64,000 nucleotides of DNA from CAYZQH01 sp050300015 (GTDB taxonomy: Bacteria > Pseudomonadota > Gammaproteobacteria > Pseudomonadales > Cellvibrionaceae). Below are positions 8,753 through 18,472 of this stretch, in pieces. Both the position numbers and the translations under genes were made by a program. Below the pieces are notes generated by a model. That model worked only from the letters and a program-made list of their open reading frames with translations, had not been told where the DNA came from and made no database searches. How positions within the stretch are numbered: position 1 is the stretch's first letter; every line of letters starts with the position of its first letter. The stretch is taken from contig JBNKWZ010000027.1 of NCBI GenBank assembly GCA_050300015.1, positions 62,001 to 126,000 on the forward strand, in the 5' to 3' direction.

Positions 8753-9680
8753 TGGCAACACCCTCCCCTGTGTGAATTTCTCTAAACAAGGTTTCCAAAT
8801 CGCGCTGCTCGTAACCCAAGTGGTAGAGTTCACCACCGGCAGCAATAATGGCTTTGGCCGCTTGAGAAGCTAATGACTTGCCCTCTTGGGTTTTTGCCGT
8901 AATGCGCGCATGGGTGATACCGTCTTGTTCACTGAGCTCCCACTTAGCATCACTTAAATCTGACAACGCCTGTTGTAATGCGACGCCACTTAAAGAGGTT
9001 TGCACGGCCAAAGCGTCACCGCGCTGAATATCCTCCAGACGCTCATCCAAAACCAGCTCACCGCTTTTGACCATCAACACGCGGTCACAAACGGCTTCGA
9101 CTTCACTCAAAATATGGGTGGATAAAATCACCGTGGCAGACTCGGCAAGACGTCGAATCAACTTGCGCATTTGTTGGGTTTGAGTGGGGTCTAACCCGTT
9201 GGTGGGTTCGTCCAAGATTAAAACACTGGGATTTCCCAACAACGCTTGCGCCACGCCCACACGTTGCTTTAAGCCGCGCGACAATTCACTGATTTTTTCC
9301 AGCGCTTTCGCGTGCATATCGGTAGCATCAATCACGCGTTTGATTTCGCCGCCCACCTTTTCTGGCGCAACACCTCTGAGGCCCGCGGCGTATTCTAAAT
9401 ACGCAGACACGGTCATCTCGGGGTAAACCGGTAAATTTTCGGGAAGGTAGCCGATGGCGGCTTGCGCCACTTTGGTATCTTCAGCCACGTTGGTGCCGTC
9501 AACACTTATGCGCCCAGAGCTAGGCTCTAAAAAGCCGCAAATCATTTTCATGATGGTGGTCTTACCGGCACCATTGGGGCCTAGCAGCCCAATCACTTCG
9601 CCTTTTTCAATTTGAAAGCTCACATTTTTGACCGCATGCAACGTGCCGTAAGTGCGGTTTAAAGCTTCAACCGTAATCAC
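8742..9680 (-). CDS. ABC transporter ATP-binding protein, GldA-like
   Basis: This is the ATPase subunit for the fused GldF-GldG permease downstream. It carries Walker A (GPNGAGKTT), the signature ELSRGLKQRVG (a divergent LSxG motif), Walker B (VLILDEPTNGLDP) and the H-loop STH. I chose the GTG at 9680 (312 residues, beginning MITVEALNRTYG) because GGGAGG lies 8 nt upstream; an in-frame TTG at 9722 would add 14 residues with no ribosome site. About 90 residues follow the nucleotide-binding domain, as in GldA/CcmA-type ATPases. The first gene of its operon; the 298-nt upstream region to the M48 gene should hold the promoter. Confidence 0.88.
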   Translation of the reverse strand: MITVEALNRTYGTLHAVKNVSFQIEKGEVIGLLGPNGAGKTTIMKMICGFLEPSSGRISVDGTNVAEDTKVAQAAIGYLPENLPVYPEMTVSAYLEYAAGLRGVAPEKVGGEIKRVIDATDMHAKALEKISELSRGLKQRVGVAQALLGNPSVLILDEPTNGLDPTQTQQMRKLIRRLAESATVILSTHILSEVEAVCDRVLMVKSGELVLDERLEDIQRGDALAVQTSLSGVALQQALSDLSDAKWELSEQDGITHARITAKTQEGKSLASQAAKAIIAAGGELYHLGYEQRDLETLFREIHTGEGVANAA

Positions 9681-9911
9681 GTGGGAAACCTCCCTCTTTA
9701 ACTGTTTTTGGTTGTTATCCAATACATCTATCAGAGTGGGTACTCTGAAATTGGGTCATAGATCAAAACTGGGCCTGTGTTGCCCGCCATGAGACGCGAT
9801 GGCAACAGCGGGCATGTACAACACATACCCTGGCATCAAAGCGTTTTAATAGATAAGGACTAACTTTAAAAGTTCAAGTCAGCCCTAAGGTGTGAATCGC
9901 ACCACAGTATA

Positions 9912-9947
9912 GCAGCGTGACTCGGTTCCACTTTACAGTCGCGCTGC
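9912..9947. other. Long hairpin in the gldA-M48 intergenic region
   Basis: An 11-bp stem (GCAGCGTGACT with AGTCGCGCTGC, one G-U pair) encloses a 14-nt loop, 32 nt beyond the stop of the M48 lipoprotein gene. There is no T-run on either strand, so it is a stable structure of uncertain role, perhaps protecting the 3' end of the M48 transcript. Confidence 0.4.
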
Positions 9948-9978
9948 CCTGCACAACCCACCTGCAAAGCGAAGAAGA

Positions 9979-11250
9979 TTAGGGAGTCGTGGTGGGCGGC
10001 GTTAATTTCGCCAACTGAGCCTTGGCCGCCTCGCCCACTTTGCCAGTGGCTTTTGCGGCAAACTCGAAATAGGATTTCGCGGCACGGGTATCCCCTTTGG
10101 CAAGCGACAGCTCACCAAGATGGTAACTGGCCAAAGGTGTGGCTAAGTGTTGCATACTGGCCTTGAACGCCGCTTCGGCCTCAGTGGCTTTGCCGCGCTC
10201 TTTCAATACCATGCCGAGGCCCAAGTGCCCCATGTAATACTCGGGGTTGAGGCTCACCGCTCGGCGAAATTCGCTCTCGGCTTTGGCCACATCCTTTTGC
10301 GCCATTGCCAACTGCCCCGTAGTGATATGGAACAGTGCTTCATTCGGCTGCAGGCGAAGTGCCTCTGCCAGCTGTGCTTGCGCTTGATCGAAGTCATTAT
10401 TTTGCGCCGCGACCACCGCTTTTTGATACACAGTGTAGGCTGGCTGATCTTTCTTGATCTGAGCAACAGCTTTAGCAAAGGCCGCTTGATTACGCGTACC
10501 ACCGCCGTATTTTTGAGCCAATACTTGGTTTTTGTCTACGCGTACAGCAGAGGGGGGGTGACTGGCAAACAAGTCCGTAAAAAAGTCACTTTGCCGGCTT
10601 TGCGAAAGCGCCAAGAATTTCTGCTGTATCTCCACCGCCGCCTGCGTGTCATAGCCGGCACGGTGCATATACAGCACCCCATACTCATCGGCCTCTAACT
10701 CTTGGTCGCGGCCATAATGGGCCTGCCACAGGTTGGCCCCCAAGCCTGCACCGGTGGCAATCCATTGGCCATAATCCGTAGACTGCGCGGCAATACCCGC
10801 GGCCATCATGCCAGCTTGCAAAAGCGTGGCTTGAGTCATTTGGCGGGCGGAGTGGCGGGCAGCAGCGTGCACCACTTCGTGGGCCAGGACCGCCGCCAAC
10901 TGTGCTTCATCATCCAACAAGGCCAACAACCCACGGTTGATGGCGATTTTACCGCCCGGCAAAGCCCAGGCATTGGGGGTATTGTTATTCAGTACCACAA
11001 ACTCATAGGGCAATCCTGTGCGATCGCTCACCGCCGCCAGACGCCTTCCCACTTGGCTCACATACACATTCACTTCTGGGTCCACCACATAGCGCCCCCC
11101 CTGCTGCTGTTGGTAGGGCACATACTGCTTACTACCGGCATCCACCTCTTGCGAGGCGCTCATGAGGGTCAGCTCTTTTTCACCTGTCACAGGGTTCACA
11201 CCGCAACCCGCCATGACAATGATTAATAAGCCGATCAGAAGCATTCGCAT
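9979..11250 (-). CDS. M48 metalloprotease lipoprotein with TPR repeats (BepA-like)
   Basis: The 423-residue product has a lipoprotein signal (lipobox VMAGC, Cys about 16). The M48 domain shows the zinc motif HEVVH and the third ligand in ELEADEYG. Two to three tetratricopeptide repeats follow (residues about 280-410, e.g. ALFHITTGQLAMAQKD and YYMGHLGLGMVLKERG). This architecture resembles BepA/YfgC and LoiP, which oversee outer-membrane protein assembly. Being lipidated, it is closer to the lipoprotein M48 peptidases (YcaL/LoiP) with added TPRs. It is transcribed alone, divergently from the DUF4265 gene 66 nt away. Confidence 0.9.
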   Translation of the reverse strand: MRMLLIGLLIIVMAGCGVNPVTGEKELTLMSASQEVDAGSKQYVPYQQQQGGRYVVDPEVNVYVSQVGRRLAAVSDRTGLPYEFVVLNNNTPNAWALPGGKIAINRGLLALLDDEAQLAAVLAHEVVHAAARHSARQMTQATLLQAGMMAAGIAAQSTDYGQWIATGAGLGANLWQAHYGRDQELEADEYGVLYMHRAGYDTQAAVEIQQKFLALSQSRQSDFFTDLFASHPPSAVRVDKNQVLAQKYGGGTRNQAAFAKAVAQIKKDQPAYTVYQKAVVAAQNNDFDQAQAQLAEALRLQPNEALFHITTGQLAMAQKDVAKAESEFRRAVSLNPEYYMGHLGLGMVLKERGKATEAEAAFKASMQHLATPLASYHLGELSLAKGDTRAAKSYFEFAAKATGKVGEAAKAQLAKLTPPTTTP

Positions 11251-11316
11251 ACATTGAATCCTTTTATAATTGATTTAAAACGATAGAATGGCGAATTTCT
11301 TAGCGTAATTCTACCC

Positions 11317-11796
11317 ATGAAAGCATTACAAATGATCGAAATGATGGCCGGACTCGACGCCAAAGCGCAGCCGGTGATGGAAAAACTGCCCGTCCATATT
11401 GACGACCAAAACCAGTGTGAACTCTCTCAATCTCCGGCCTTTGTAAAGGGCATCGCCAAGGGCGACGTGGTCAAACTGAACGACCAAACCAAACAATTTG
11501 AGGTGGTCAAACGCAGTGGCAACTTGTGCATTCGCGTACTGAGTCGCGGCGACATAGAAGCGCTCAGCGACACTATCACACCTGAAATAGAAAAACTCGG
11601 CGGCACCCTGGATATCGAATCACCGCGTTTGTTGGTGTATTCCATCCATGTGAGTTGCGGCTTTACCGCCATAGAAGCGATTCTCAATCGTTATACCGAA
11701 GGCGAAGACCACGCCTGGCTGTATGGCAACGTATATGACCCTGCCGATGGCACCACCCCTTTGAACTGGTGGATCCCCATACTGCAACCGGAGTAA
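11317..11796 (+). CDS. DUF4265 domain protein
   Basis: The 159-residue soluble protein matches the DUF4265 pattern: an early LPVHIDDQNQCELSQSPAF strand pair, a GDVVKL motif, and a C-terminal WLYGNVYDP/NWWIPI segment. The function of the family is unknown. Its stop lies 3 nt before the GTG of yaaA, so the two are co-transcribed. No signal peptide or membrane segment is seen. Confidence 0.75.
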   Translation: MKALQMIEMMAGLDAKAQPVMEKLPVHIDDQNQCELSQSPAFVKGIAKGDVVKLNDQTKQFEVVKRSGNLCIRVLSRGDIEALSDTITPEIEKLGGTLDIESPRLLVYSIHVSCGFTAIEAILNRYTEGEDHAWLYGNVYDPADGTTPLNWWIPILQPE

Positions 11797-11799
11797 ACC

Positions 11800-12570
11800 G
11801 TGCTCGTTGTTATTTCTCCCGCTAAAAACCTGGATTTTGATAGCCCCCCACCCAAGGTCCGCGCCACACAACCACAGATGCTGGACCAGGCAGAGTATCT
11901 TATTCAAAACTTAAAGTCGCTTGCCCCCCATGAAGTCAGTGAGCTGATGCGCGTAAGTGACAAACTGGGGCAACTCAATTACGACCGTTTTCAAGCCTGG
12001 TCACGGCCCTTTGACGTTAAAAATGCCCGCCCGGCCGCACTCGCTTTCAATGGCGATGTTTACCAAGGTTTAGAGGCCTCGAGCTTTTCAGCCGAGGATT
12101 TTGCCTTTGCCCAGCAACACCTACGCATCCTCTCGGGGCTTTATGGCGTATTGCGACCACTGGACCTGATGCAACCCTACCGCCTTGAGATGGGGACGCG
12201 CTTTGCCACGGATAAAGGCCCTGACCTTTATGCCTATTGGGGCGAAACCATTACCCAAGCGCTGAACCAACAGCTTAAAAAGACCCGCGCCGACACACTG
12301 GTGAACCTGGCCTCTAACGAGTACTTCCGCGCAGTGAAGCCCAAAGCTCTCCAGGCTACCGTCATTGAGCCGGTGTTCAAGGATTGGAAAAACGGCGAGT
12401 ATAAAATCGTGAGTTTTTTTGCAAAGAAAGCAAGAGGGTTAATGAGCGCCTATATTGTAAAGCATAGGCTTACCCACCCCGAGGCCCTTCAAGACTTTGA
12501 AGAGGGTGGGTATACATTCAACCCAAGCCTGTCGTCTGAGCTCAAGTGGGTGTTCACCCGCAAAACCTAA
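11800..12570 (+). CDS. yaaA: Peroxide stress protein YaaA
   Basis: The 256-residue protein opens with the family hallmark MLVVISPAKNLDFDSP and has the conserved FNGDVYQGL, LSGLYGVLRPLDLMQPYRLEMG and NLASNEYF blocks. In E. coli YaaA lowers free intracellular iron during peroxide stress and binds DNA. The start is GTG, 3 nt after the DUF4265 stop. The full length is close to the E. coli protein (258). No OxyR site was identified upstream. Confidence 0.95.
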   Translation: MLVVISPAKNLDFDSPPPKVRATQPQMLDQAEYLIQNLKSLAPHEVSELMRVSDKLGQLNYDRFQAWSRPFDVKNARPAALAFNGDVYQGLEASSFSAEDFAFAQQHLRILSGLYGVLRPLDLMQPYRLEMGTRFATDKGPDLYAYWGETITQALNQQLKKTRADTLVNLASNEYFRAVKPKALQATVIEPVFKDWKNGEYKIVSFFAKKARGLMSAYIVKHRLTHPEALQDFEEGGYTFNPSLSSELKWVFTRKT

Positions 12571-12597
12571 GCTTGGCGGCGAATCGAGGACATGACC

Positions 12598-13449
12598 ATG
12601 CTGTTAAAAGTGATTGTGGTGGACGATGCCACCTTTGTGCGGGACATGGTCAAGCGCACCTTGCGTAATTTAGCACCCGGCGTGGAACTCTTCGAAGCAC
12701 CCGATGGCGCCCGCGCGGTCAGCATTATTAAATCTAAAAAACCCGATCTGATTCTATCTGACTGGGAGATGCCCAACATGAGCGGGGATGAACTGCTGCG
12801 CTGGGTACGCGAACAACCGGAATTTGTGGCGACGCCTTTTATCATGATTACCAGCCGTGGCGACCGCAACCACGTGATGAAAGCGGTTGAAGCCGGCGTC
12901 AATGACTATATCTCCAAGCCATTTACCTCGGAGGAACTCACCCGCAAGATCACCAAGCAATTAAAGCGCATTGGCTATGATACCGGGTACGCGCGCGCCC
13001 AAGGTGACCGCGGCACCGCATTTGGCTCCATTGACGTACTGACCGGCGGCAAGCCCCCCATCACCACAACCAATCCGGCGAAGAGCCACAAAACCGGTTC
13101 GAAGCCACAAGCCTCGAAACCACCAGCGGCCAGAAGTACACCGAACTTTGACGGCAAGGTGTACTTGCGCTTCCCAGAGGCCACGTGGGAATGTGAAATT
13201 AAAGAAGTGTCGCTACAAGCCATGTGTGTAACCCTCACGCGCCCGGATGTGATCCCCACCGTGTTTGATCAAGCCAGTGTGGATCTCATTAGTGCTGATG
13301 GCCAGGCACTCGCTCGCCTCAATGCGTATGTACACTCCATTGCCGCCACCGAAGCCAACCCCGATGCCGCCAGCATTCGGATTATTACTCGGTTTATCGA
13401 CCAAGATCCCGCAAAATTAGACGTGCTCGCAAAAATCATGCAACCCTAG
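12598..13449 (+). CDS. Response regulator with C-terminal PilZ-like domain
   Basis: A CheY-type receiver (residues 1-120) has the acidic pair VVDD, phospho-acceptor Asp55 within LILSDWEMP, Thr/Ser in MITSRGD and Lys in ISKPFT. A linker rich in Pro, Lys and Ser follows, then about 110 residues with a PilZ-like beta-barrel signature (KVYLRFPEATWECEIKEVS). The ATG at 12598 is preferred because GAGG lies 8 nt upstream; the ATG at 12592 is too close to it. The full RxxxR of c-di-GMP-binding PilZ domains is not obvious, so nucleotide binding is uncertain. No partner kinase is adjacent; it sits 27 nt after yaaA and before an ABC exporter. Confidence 0.75.
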   Translation: MLLKVIVVDDATFVRDMVKRTLRNLAPGVELFEAPDGARAVSIIKSKKPDLILSDWEMPNMSGDELLRWVREQPEFVATPFIMITSRGDRNHVMKAVEAGVNDYISKPFTSEELTRKITKQLKRIGYDTGYARAQGDRGTAFGSIDVLTGGKPPITTTNPAKSHKTGSKPQASKPPAARSTPNFDGKVYLRFPEATWECEIKEVSLQAMCVTLTRPDVIPTVFDQASVDLISADGQALARLNAYVHSIAATEANPDAASIRIITRFIDQDPAKLDVLAKIMQP

Positions 13450-13533
13450 TCGCGCGGTACTAAGGCTCGGCCTGTTATACTTCCGCGTCACGGATTAATA
13501 CGCTCGTCCACTCAATAGCCGAACCCGAACGCA

Positions 13534-15357
13534 ATGCTGTATCGCTACTTTGAAGGCTTGTTGGAACCTTTTGCCAATACGCCCAACCATCAACCCCCTA
13601 ACACCCTTCTGGCCTTCTGCCGGCACTTTATTCGAGGCGCCGAAAAGCATTTGATCGCCATGGCTGTGTTTAGCGCAGCCATCGCGATTATCGAGGTGGT
13701 GCTGTTTCAATTCCTCGGTAAACTGGTGGACCTACTGAACCAACATACCCCAAGCACCCTTTGGCAAAACGCCTCTGGGGAACTAGTGATCATGTCAATT
13801 GTGGTCTTGGTGGGGCTTCCGCTGTGCATTTTGTTCCATTCGCTGATCATCCACCAAACGTTACTCGGCAACTTTCCCATGGCCATTCGTTGGCAAGGGC
13901 ATCGCTATTTACTGGGCCAAAGTTACAGCTTTTACCAAGATGAATTTGCCGGCCGCATCGCCACCAAACTCATGCAAACGGCCTTAGCGGTGCGCGAGGC
14001 CGTTTTAAAATTGCTGGATGTGTTTTTGTTTGCGCTGGTGTTTTTTGCGGGTGTGACCGTGGTAGCCGGGCAAATGGACTGGCGTTTGGCCTTGCCCTTT
14101 GTGGCGTGGTTTTGTGCCTACTGCGTGATTTTGCGGGTATTTATTCCCCGGCTGAAAAAGGTGTCTGAAAAACAAGCGGACGCACGCTCGGAAATGACCG
14201 GGCGCATCGTGGACACCTACACCAACATCTCCACCGTCAAGCTGTTCTCACACTCCAAGCGCGAGGAAGCCTACACTCGTGCCGGCATGGAAACCTTCCT
14301 GCACACGGTGTACCCCCAAATGCGCTTGGCCACCGGGTTTAATGTATCCGTGTGGTGTATCAATGCATTGCTGATTTTTTCTGTGTGTGCATTGGCCATT
14401 TACCTGTGGCATCAGGGTACGGTGACCAGCGGTGCCATTGCCGCCGCCATTGCCGTGGTTATGCGTCTGTACGGGATGTCGCAATGGATTATGTGGGAGG
14501 TCTCCACCCTATTTGAAAACATAGGTACCGCAGCTGATGGTATGAACACCTTATCAGTCCCACAGAAAGTGACGGACGCCCCAAACGCTCGCGCACTCGA
14601 AGTGGCCAAAGGTGAAATCGAATTTAAGCAGTTTGACTTTCACTACGGCAAAGGCAGCGGCGTGATACACGATTTTAACCTGACCATTCGTGCCGGTGAA
14701 AAAATTGGCTTGGTGGGACGCTCTGGTGCGGGAAAATCCACTTTGGTAAACGCACTGCTGCGTTTTTTTGATGCCGAGGGTGGAGAGATACACATTGACG
14801 GCCAAAACATCGCGGATGTTCAGCAAGAAAGCTTGCGCGGCAATATTGGCGTGGTAACACAAGACACCTCGTTACTGCATCGCTCAGTACGGGACAATAT
14901 TTTGTATGGCCGTCCGGAGGCCACAGAAGCCCAACTGCAACTGGCCACCCAACAAGCCAAGGCCGACCAGTTTATAGCGCAACTAACCGACGCCAAAGGA
15001 CGAACAGGGTTGAATGCTCACGTGGGCGAACGCGGAGTGAAGCTATCAGGCGGACAACGCCAACGCATTGCTATAGCCCGCGTGCTGCTTAAAAACGCGC
15101 CTATTTTAATACTGGATGAGGCCACTTCGGCATTGGACTCGGAAGTGGAAGCCGCCATCCAAGACAGTCTGTATACCTTAATGGAGGGCAAAACGGTGAT
15201 CGCCATTGCCCATCGCCTGTCCACCATCGCTGCCATGGACCGCCTCATCGTGCTCGACCAAGGCCAAATCGTGGAACAGGGCACCCACCAAGAATTACTG
15301 CAAAGCCAAGGGCTTTATGCTCAATTGTGGGCCCATCAAAGTGGTGGGTTTGTATAG
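13534..15357 (+). CDS. ABC exporter, fused permease and ATPase
   Basis: The 607-residue half-transporter has six membrane helices (about residues 35-310) and a C-terminal nucleotide-binding domain with Walker A (GRSGAGKST), signature KLSGGQRQR, Walker B (ILILDEATSALD) and an H-loop (AHRLST). It belongs to the MsbA/MdlB-like homodimeric type I exporters for lipids, drugs or peptides; the substrate cannot be told from sequence. It lacks a peptidase domain. The gene stands alone, 84 nt after the receiver-PilZ gene and convergent with typA. Confidence 0.85.
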   Translation: MLYRYFEGLLEPFANTPNHQPPNTLLAFCRHFIRGAEKHLIAMAVFSAAIAIIEVVLFQFLGKLVDLLNQHTPSTLWQNASGELVIMSIVVLVGLPLCILFHSLIIHQTLLGNFPMAIRWQGHRYLLGQSYSFYQDEFAGRIATKLMQTALAVREAVLKLLDVFLFALVFFAGVTVVAGQMDWRLALPFVAWFCAYCVILRVFIPRLKKVSEKQADARSEMTGRIVDTYTNISTVKLFSHSKREEAYTRAGMETFLHTVYPQMRLATGFNVSVWCINALLIFSVCALAIYLWHQGTVTSGAIAAAIAVVMRLYGMSQWIMWEVSTLFENIGTAADGMNTLSVPQKVTDAPNARALEVAKGEIEFKQFDFHYGKGSGVIHDFNLTIRAGEKIGLVGRSGAGKSTLVNALLRFFDAEGGEIHIDGQNIADVQQESLRGNIGVVTQDTSLLHRSVRDNILYGRPEATEAQLQLATQQAKADQFIAQLTDAKGRTGLNAHVGERGVKLSGGQRQRIAIARVLLKNAPILILDEATSALDSEVEAAIQDSLYTLMEGKTVIAIAHRLSTIAAMDRLIVLDQGQIVEQGTHQELLQSQGLYAQLWAHQSGGFV

Positions 15358-15675
15358 CCGCATCAACCAAGCAAAACACCGCGTGCCCCAAGCATGTTCC
15401 ACCCGAACGATGCAATAACCGTAAAAACGGGCCTGGCGGGAGTGCTTGACTCGTCCAGTAGCGGACACTGCAAGCTGCCAAGCCTCGCGTTCAAAAGATA
15501 AGGCCATTTAAAATAACGGGGCGCAAGTTGAATGCGAACAGCATGGGGGCTGCGGTGTGAAATGTGGGCGAACTTAAGCCACCCTATATTGGGTGACCAA
15601 GACCGCCTCTTATGAGGCGGTCAATTGGGGTAAAGTCCAAAGGCTCGGATAGCCACGGTGAAAAGATTGGCTCCC
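15358..15675. other. Convergent intergenic region with a strong hairpin
   Basis: The 318-bp gap between the ABC exporter and typA has no supported gene. At 15601-15622 it carries a perfect 9-bp stem (GACCGCCTC / GAGGCGGTC) with loop TTAT, extendable by CCAA/TTGG, and at 15579-15594 a smaller dyad (CACCC/GGGTG). Neither is followed by a T-run, but the first lies 54 nt past the typA stop and could block read-through from either gene. Confidence 0.5.
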
Positions 15676-17490
15676 TTATTTCGCGTTTTTGGCGCGCTTG
15701 CGCTCGTTCTCGGTTAATAGCTTTTTGCGCAATCGAATGTGGTGGGGAGTTACCTCCACCAGCTCATCGTCTTCGATAAACTCCAACGCCTGCTCTAAGG
15801 TATGACGCACCGGTGGCGTTAAGGTCAATGCCTCATCGGTGCCAGAGGCGCGAACGTTGGTGAGCTGCTTGGCTTTGGTAGGGTTTACGGCCAAGTCGTT
15901 GTCGCGCGAGTGTAAGCCCACAATCTGCCCCTCGTAAACGTCTTCGCCGTGACCCATAAATAAGCGTCCACGCTCTTGCAGGTTGAAAAGCCCGTAAGCC
16001 AGGGTTTTACCCTTAACCATACTCACCAACACGCCATTTTGGCGGTGTACCACTTCGCCCGTTTTAACGGTGCCGTAGTGATCAAAAATACTGGTCATAA
16101 TCCCAGAGCCGGATGTCATGGTTAAAAATTGGCCTCTAAAGCCAATCAAGCCTCGTGAAGGAATGATAAATTCGAGCTTCACACGCCCCTTGCCATCGGG
16201 CTCCATATTGGTCATCTCACCTTTGCGCAGCCCCATTTCTTCCATAATGGAGCCCTGATGCTCTTCCTCAACATCGATCACCACTTGCTCGTAGGGCTCG
16301 TGAATTTCGCCATCCACTTCCCGCTGAATCACCTCGGGGCGGGACACACCCAACTCAAAACCTTCGCGACGCATGTTCTCAATCAATACCGACAAGTGCA
16401 ATTCACCACGGCCAGAGACGATAAATTTATCCGGGGTTTCACCCTGCTTAACACGCAAGGCCACATTGTGAATCAACTCTTGGTCGAGCCGATCTTTAAT
16501 ATTGCGCGTGGTAATGTACTTACCATCCTGTCCAGCAAAAGGCGAATCGTTCACCTGGAAAGTCATACTCACGGTGGGCTCATCCACCGTTAAGGCCGGT
16601 AAGATTTCCACATGCTCGGGGTCACACAGAGTATCTGAGATGCCGAGCTTGTCGATACCGGTAATACAGACGATGTCGCCGGCGTTCGCCAGCTGCGTAT
16701 CCACGCGCTCAAGTCCGTGATAGCCCATTACTTGCAGCACCTTGCCTTTTCGGGTCTTACCGTGACGGTCGGCCACAATCACTTGCTGGTTAGGTTTTAA
16801 ACTGCCACGGGTAATACGCCCGATTCCAATCACACCCACGTAGGAGCTGTAATCTAACGCTGAAACCTGCATTTGGAACGGGCCATCCGCCTCTACCGCC
16901 GGTGGTGGTACCTTATCCACCACCATCTGAAACAGCGGCGTCATATCTTCAGCCAAGTCATCGGCCTCTAACCCCGCCACGCCATTTAACGCAGACGCAT
17001 AGATGATGGGAAAGTCCAACTGCTCATCCGTAGCACCTAGGCGGTCAAATAGGTCAAACACCTGATCCACAACCCAGTCGGGGCGGGCACCTGGGCGGTC
17101 CACCTTGTTCACCACCACAATCGGGTTTAAACCGCGCTCAAAAGCTTTACTGGTCACAAATCGGGTTTGTGGCATCGGGCCATCCACAGCATCCACCAAC
17201 AAACACACGCTATCCACCATGGACAAAACCCGCTCTACCTCACCACCAAAATCGGCGTGACCCGGGGTATCCACAATATTGATGCGGTAATCATTCCAAC
17301 GAATGGCCGTGTTTTTGGCCAAAATGGTAATGCCGCGCTCGCGCTCCTGATCGTTGGAATCCATGATGCGCTCAGCACCCAGGTCCTTGCGATCGAGCGT
17401 GCCCGACTGCTGTAACAATTTATCGACCAACGTGGTTTTGCCGTGGTCAACGTGGGCAATGATCGCAATATTGCGCAAATTCTGTATCAC
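15676..17490 (-). CDS. typA: Ribosome-associated translational GTPase TypA/BipA
   Basis: The 604-residue GTPase has G1 AHVDHGKT (residues 12-19), G3 DTPGH (74-78) and G4 NKVD (128-131), followed by the EF-Tu-like domain II, the EF-G-like domains III and V and the TypA-specific C-terminal domain (LITMxSG-like FLTMTSGSGIM). TypA/BipA binds the ribosome and helps 50S assembly at low temperature and under stress. The start is GTG (MIQNLRNIAI), with GAGG about 10 nt upstream. It is a single-gene transcript with a likely promoter near 17576. Confidence 0.97.
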   Translation of the reverse strand: MIQNLRNIAIIAHVDHGKTTLVDKLLQQSGTLDRKDLGAERIMDSNDQERERGITILAKNTAIRWNDYRINIVDTPGHADFGGEVERVLSMVDSVCLLVDAVDGPMPQTRFVTSKAFERGLNPIVVVNKVDRPGARPDWVVDQVFDLFDRLGATDEQLDFPIIYASALNGVAGLEADDLAEDMTPLFQMVVDKVPPPAVEADGPFQMQVSALDYSSYVGVIGIGRITRGSLKPNQQVIVADRHGKTRKGKVLQVMGYHGLERVDTQLANAGDIVCITGIDKLGISDTLCDPEHVEILPALTVDEPTVSMTFQVNDSPFAGQDGKYITTRNIKDRLDQELIHNVALRVKQGETPDKFIVSGRGELHLSVLIENMRREGFELGVSRPEVIQREVDGEIHEPYEQVVIDVEEEHQGSIMEEMGLRKGEMTNMEPDGKGRVKLEFIIPSRGLIGFRGQFLTMTSGSGIMTSIFDHYGTVKTGEVVHRQNGVLVSMVKGKTLAYGLFNLQERGRLFMGHGEDVYEGQIVGLHSRDNDLAVNPTKAKQLTNVRASGTDEALTLTPPVRHTLEQALEFIEDDELVEVTPHHIRLRKKLLTENERKRAKNAK

Positions 17491-17575
17491 AAAAGGAACC
17501 TCTACTCAGAGCGAGCAACATAAAAATAAAGATGGGAGAAGGCTAAAAAATACCCAGCACTGTTAAAAGGCGCGC

Positions 17576-17581
17576 ATTATA
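17576..17581 (-). promoter_or_regulatory. Probable -10 box of typA
   Basis: On the minus strand a perfect TATAAT lies 86 nt upstream of the typA GTG. No good -35 is found at 16-18 nt spacing, so confidence is modest. Confidence 0.4.
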
Positions 17582-17774
17582 GCGGGGGAATTAGACAAAC
17601 GATAGCGTACGGAGGTGCTACAGTTATCATTAGCACCACTGCAGTATGCGTGCTGTTTGACTTTCCGACCAATACACAGAATACTTGCACCCATTAGAAC
17701 GACACGGTGTTGTTCCACCCATTTTGATAATAAACATACAATGCAGACCCGCATTACCTTGGAGACCGTTTGGT

Positions 17775-18320
17775 ATGAAAAACCTCTTACTGATCGCCTT
17801 GTCAACTATTGCAGTATCCGCCAACGCCTGGGAACCCGAAGTTTACGCAGGGGCGGGCATTACTGCTTATCAGTATCAACATGATACTACCCCAACCAAC
17901 AACAAGATCAATATGCTCGAGGCCACAGCAGGCTTGAACCTGATCGAGTACCTCGGCATTGAGGCGCGCATCGGCGCTGGTCTCAACACTTCCACGGACA
18001 CACTGCGAGATGCCGATGGCGTAGCGATCTCCACAGGAGAAGCCGAAGTTAATTTTTCAGGCAGCCTTTACTTAAAGCCACAATTGACCAATGAGAGAGC
18101 GCGCTTGTATGGGCTTTTGGGCTACACCACTGTGGACGTTACCCATACACAAAATGGTGTAACCGTGCTGGACGACTCCGAAGGCGGCCTTGCCTATGGC
18201 ATTGGCGCAAGCTGGATGCTATGGCCTAAAGCGGAACTCACCGCCGAGTGGAAAAAACTGGTGAACTCAGATGATTTTGACGTTCGCGGTGGCAGCGTCG
18301 GCTTTATCTACAAATTTTAA
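17775..18320 (+). CDS. Outer-membrane beta-barrel protein (OmpA-like 8-strand)
   Basis: The 181-residue product has a clean signal peptide (residues 1-18, cleavage after SANA) and alternating hydrophobic strands such as EATAGLNLIEYLGIEARIGAG and ARLYGLLGYTTVDVT, ending in the terminal Phe (GFIYKF) required for outer-membrane insertion. It fits the OMP_b-brl / porin-like opacity family; no specific function can be assigned. The ATG at 17775 is chosen because the signal peptide starts there and GGAG lies about 10 nt upstream. It is monocistronic, divergent from typA, and ends at a strong terminator. Confidence 0.85.
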   Translation: MKNLLLIALSTIAVSANAWEPEVYAGAGITAYQYQHDTTPTNNKINMLEATAGLNLIEYLGIEARIGAGLNTSTDTLRDADGVAISTGEAEVNFSGSLYLKPQLTNERARLYGLLGYTTVDVTHTQNGVTVLDDSEGGLAYGIGASWMLWPKAELTAEWKKLVNSDDFDVRGGSVGFIYKF

Positions 18321-18340
18321 GCCCCGTCTATTCGAACACC

Positions 18341-18371
18341 AAAAGCCAAGGCCTATGCCTTGGCTTTTTTG
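18341..18371 (+). terminator. Intrinsic terminator after the barrel gene
   Basis: A 12-bp stem (AAAAGCCAAGGC / GCCTTGGCTTTT) with loop CTAT runs into a T-tract, 20 nt past the stop. The A-tract on the 5' side makes it potentially bidirectional. Confidence 0.9.
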
Positions 18372-18472
18372 TTTGTAACATCCGAACACCGAATAATGCC
18401 GTATGATAAGAAACACTGCACCATAAGAAGTGCCGCAAGCAGGTAAGTTGGTAAGCGCCTTGAGGAGGGCCT

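Noticed and set aside
15601..15622. 9-bp hairpin after typA as an intrinsic terminator
   Set aside because: The stem is perfect but no T-run follows on either strand, so it is listed only as a hairpin.
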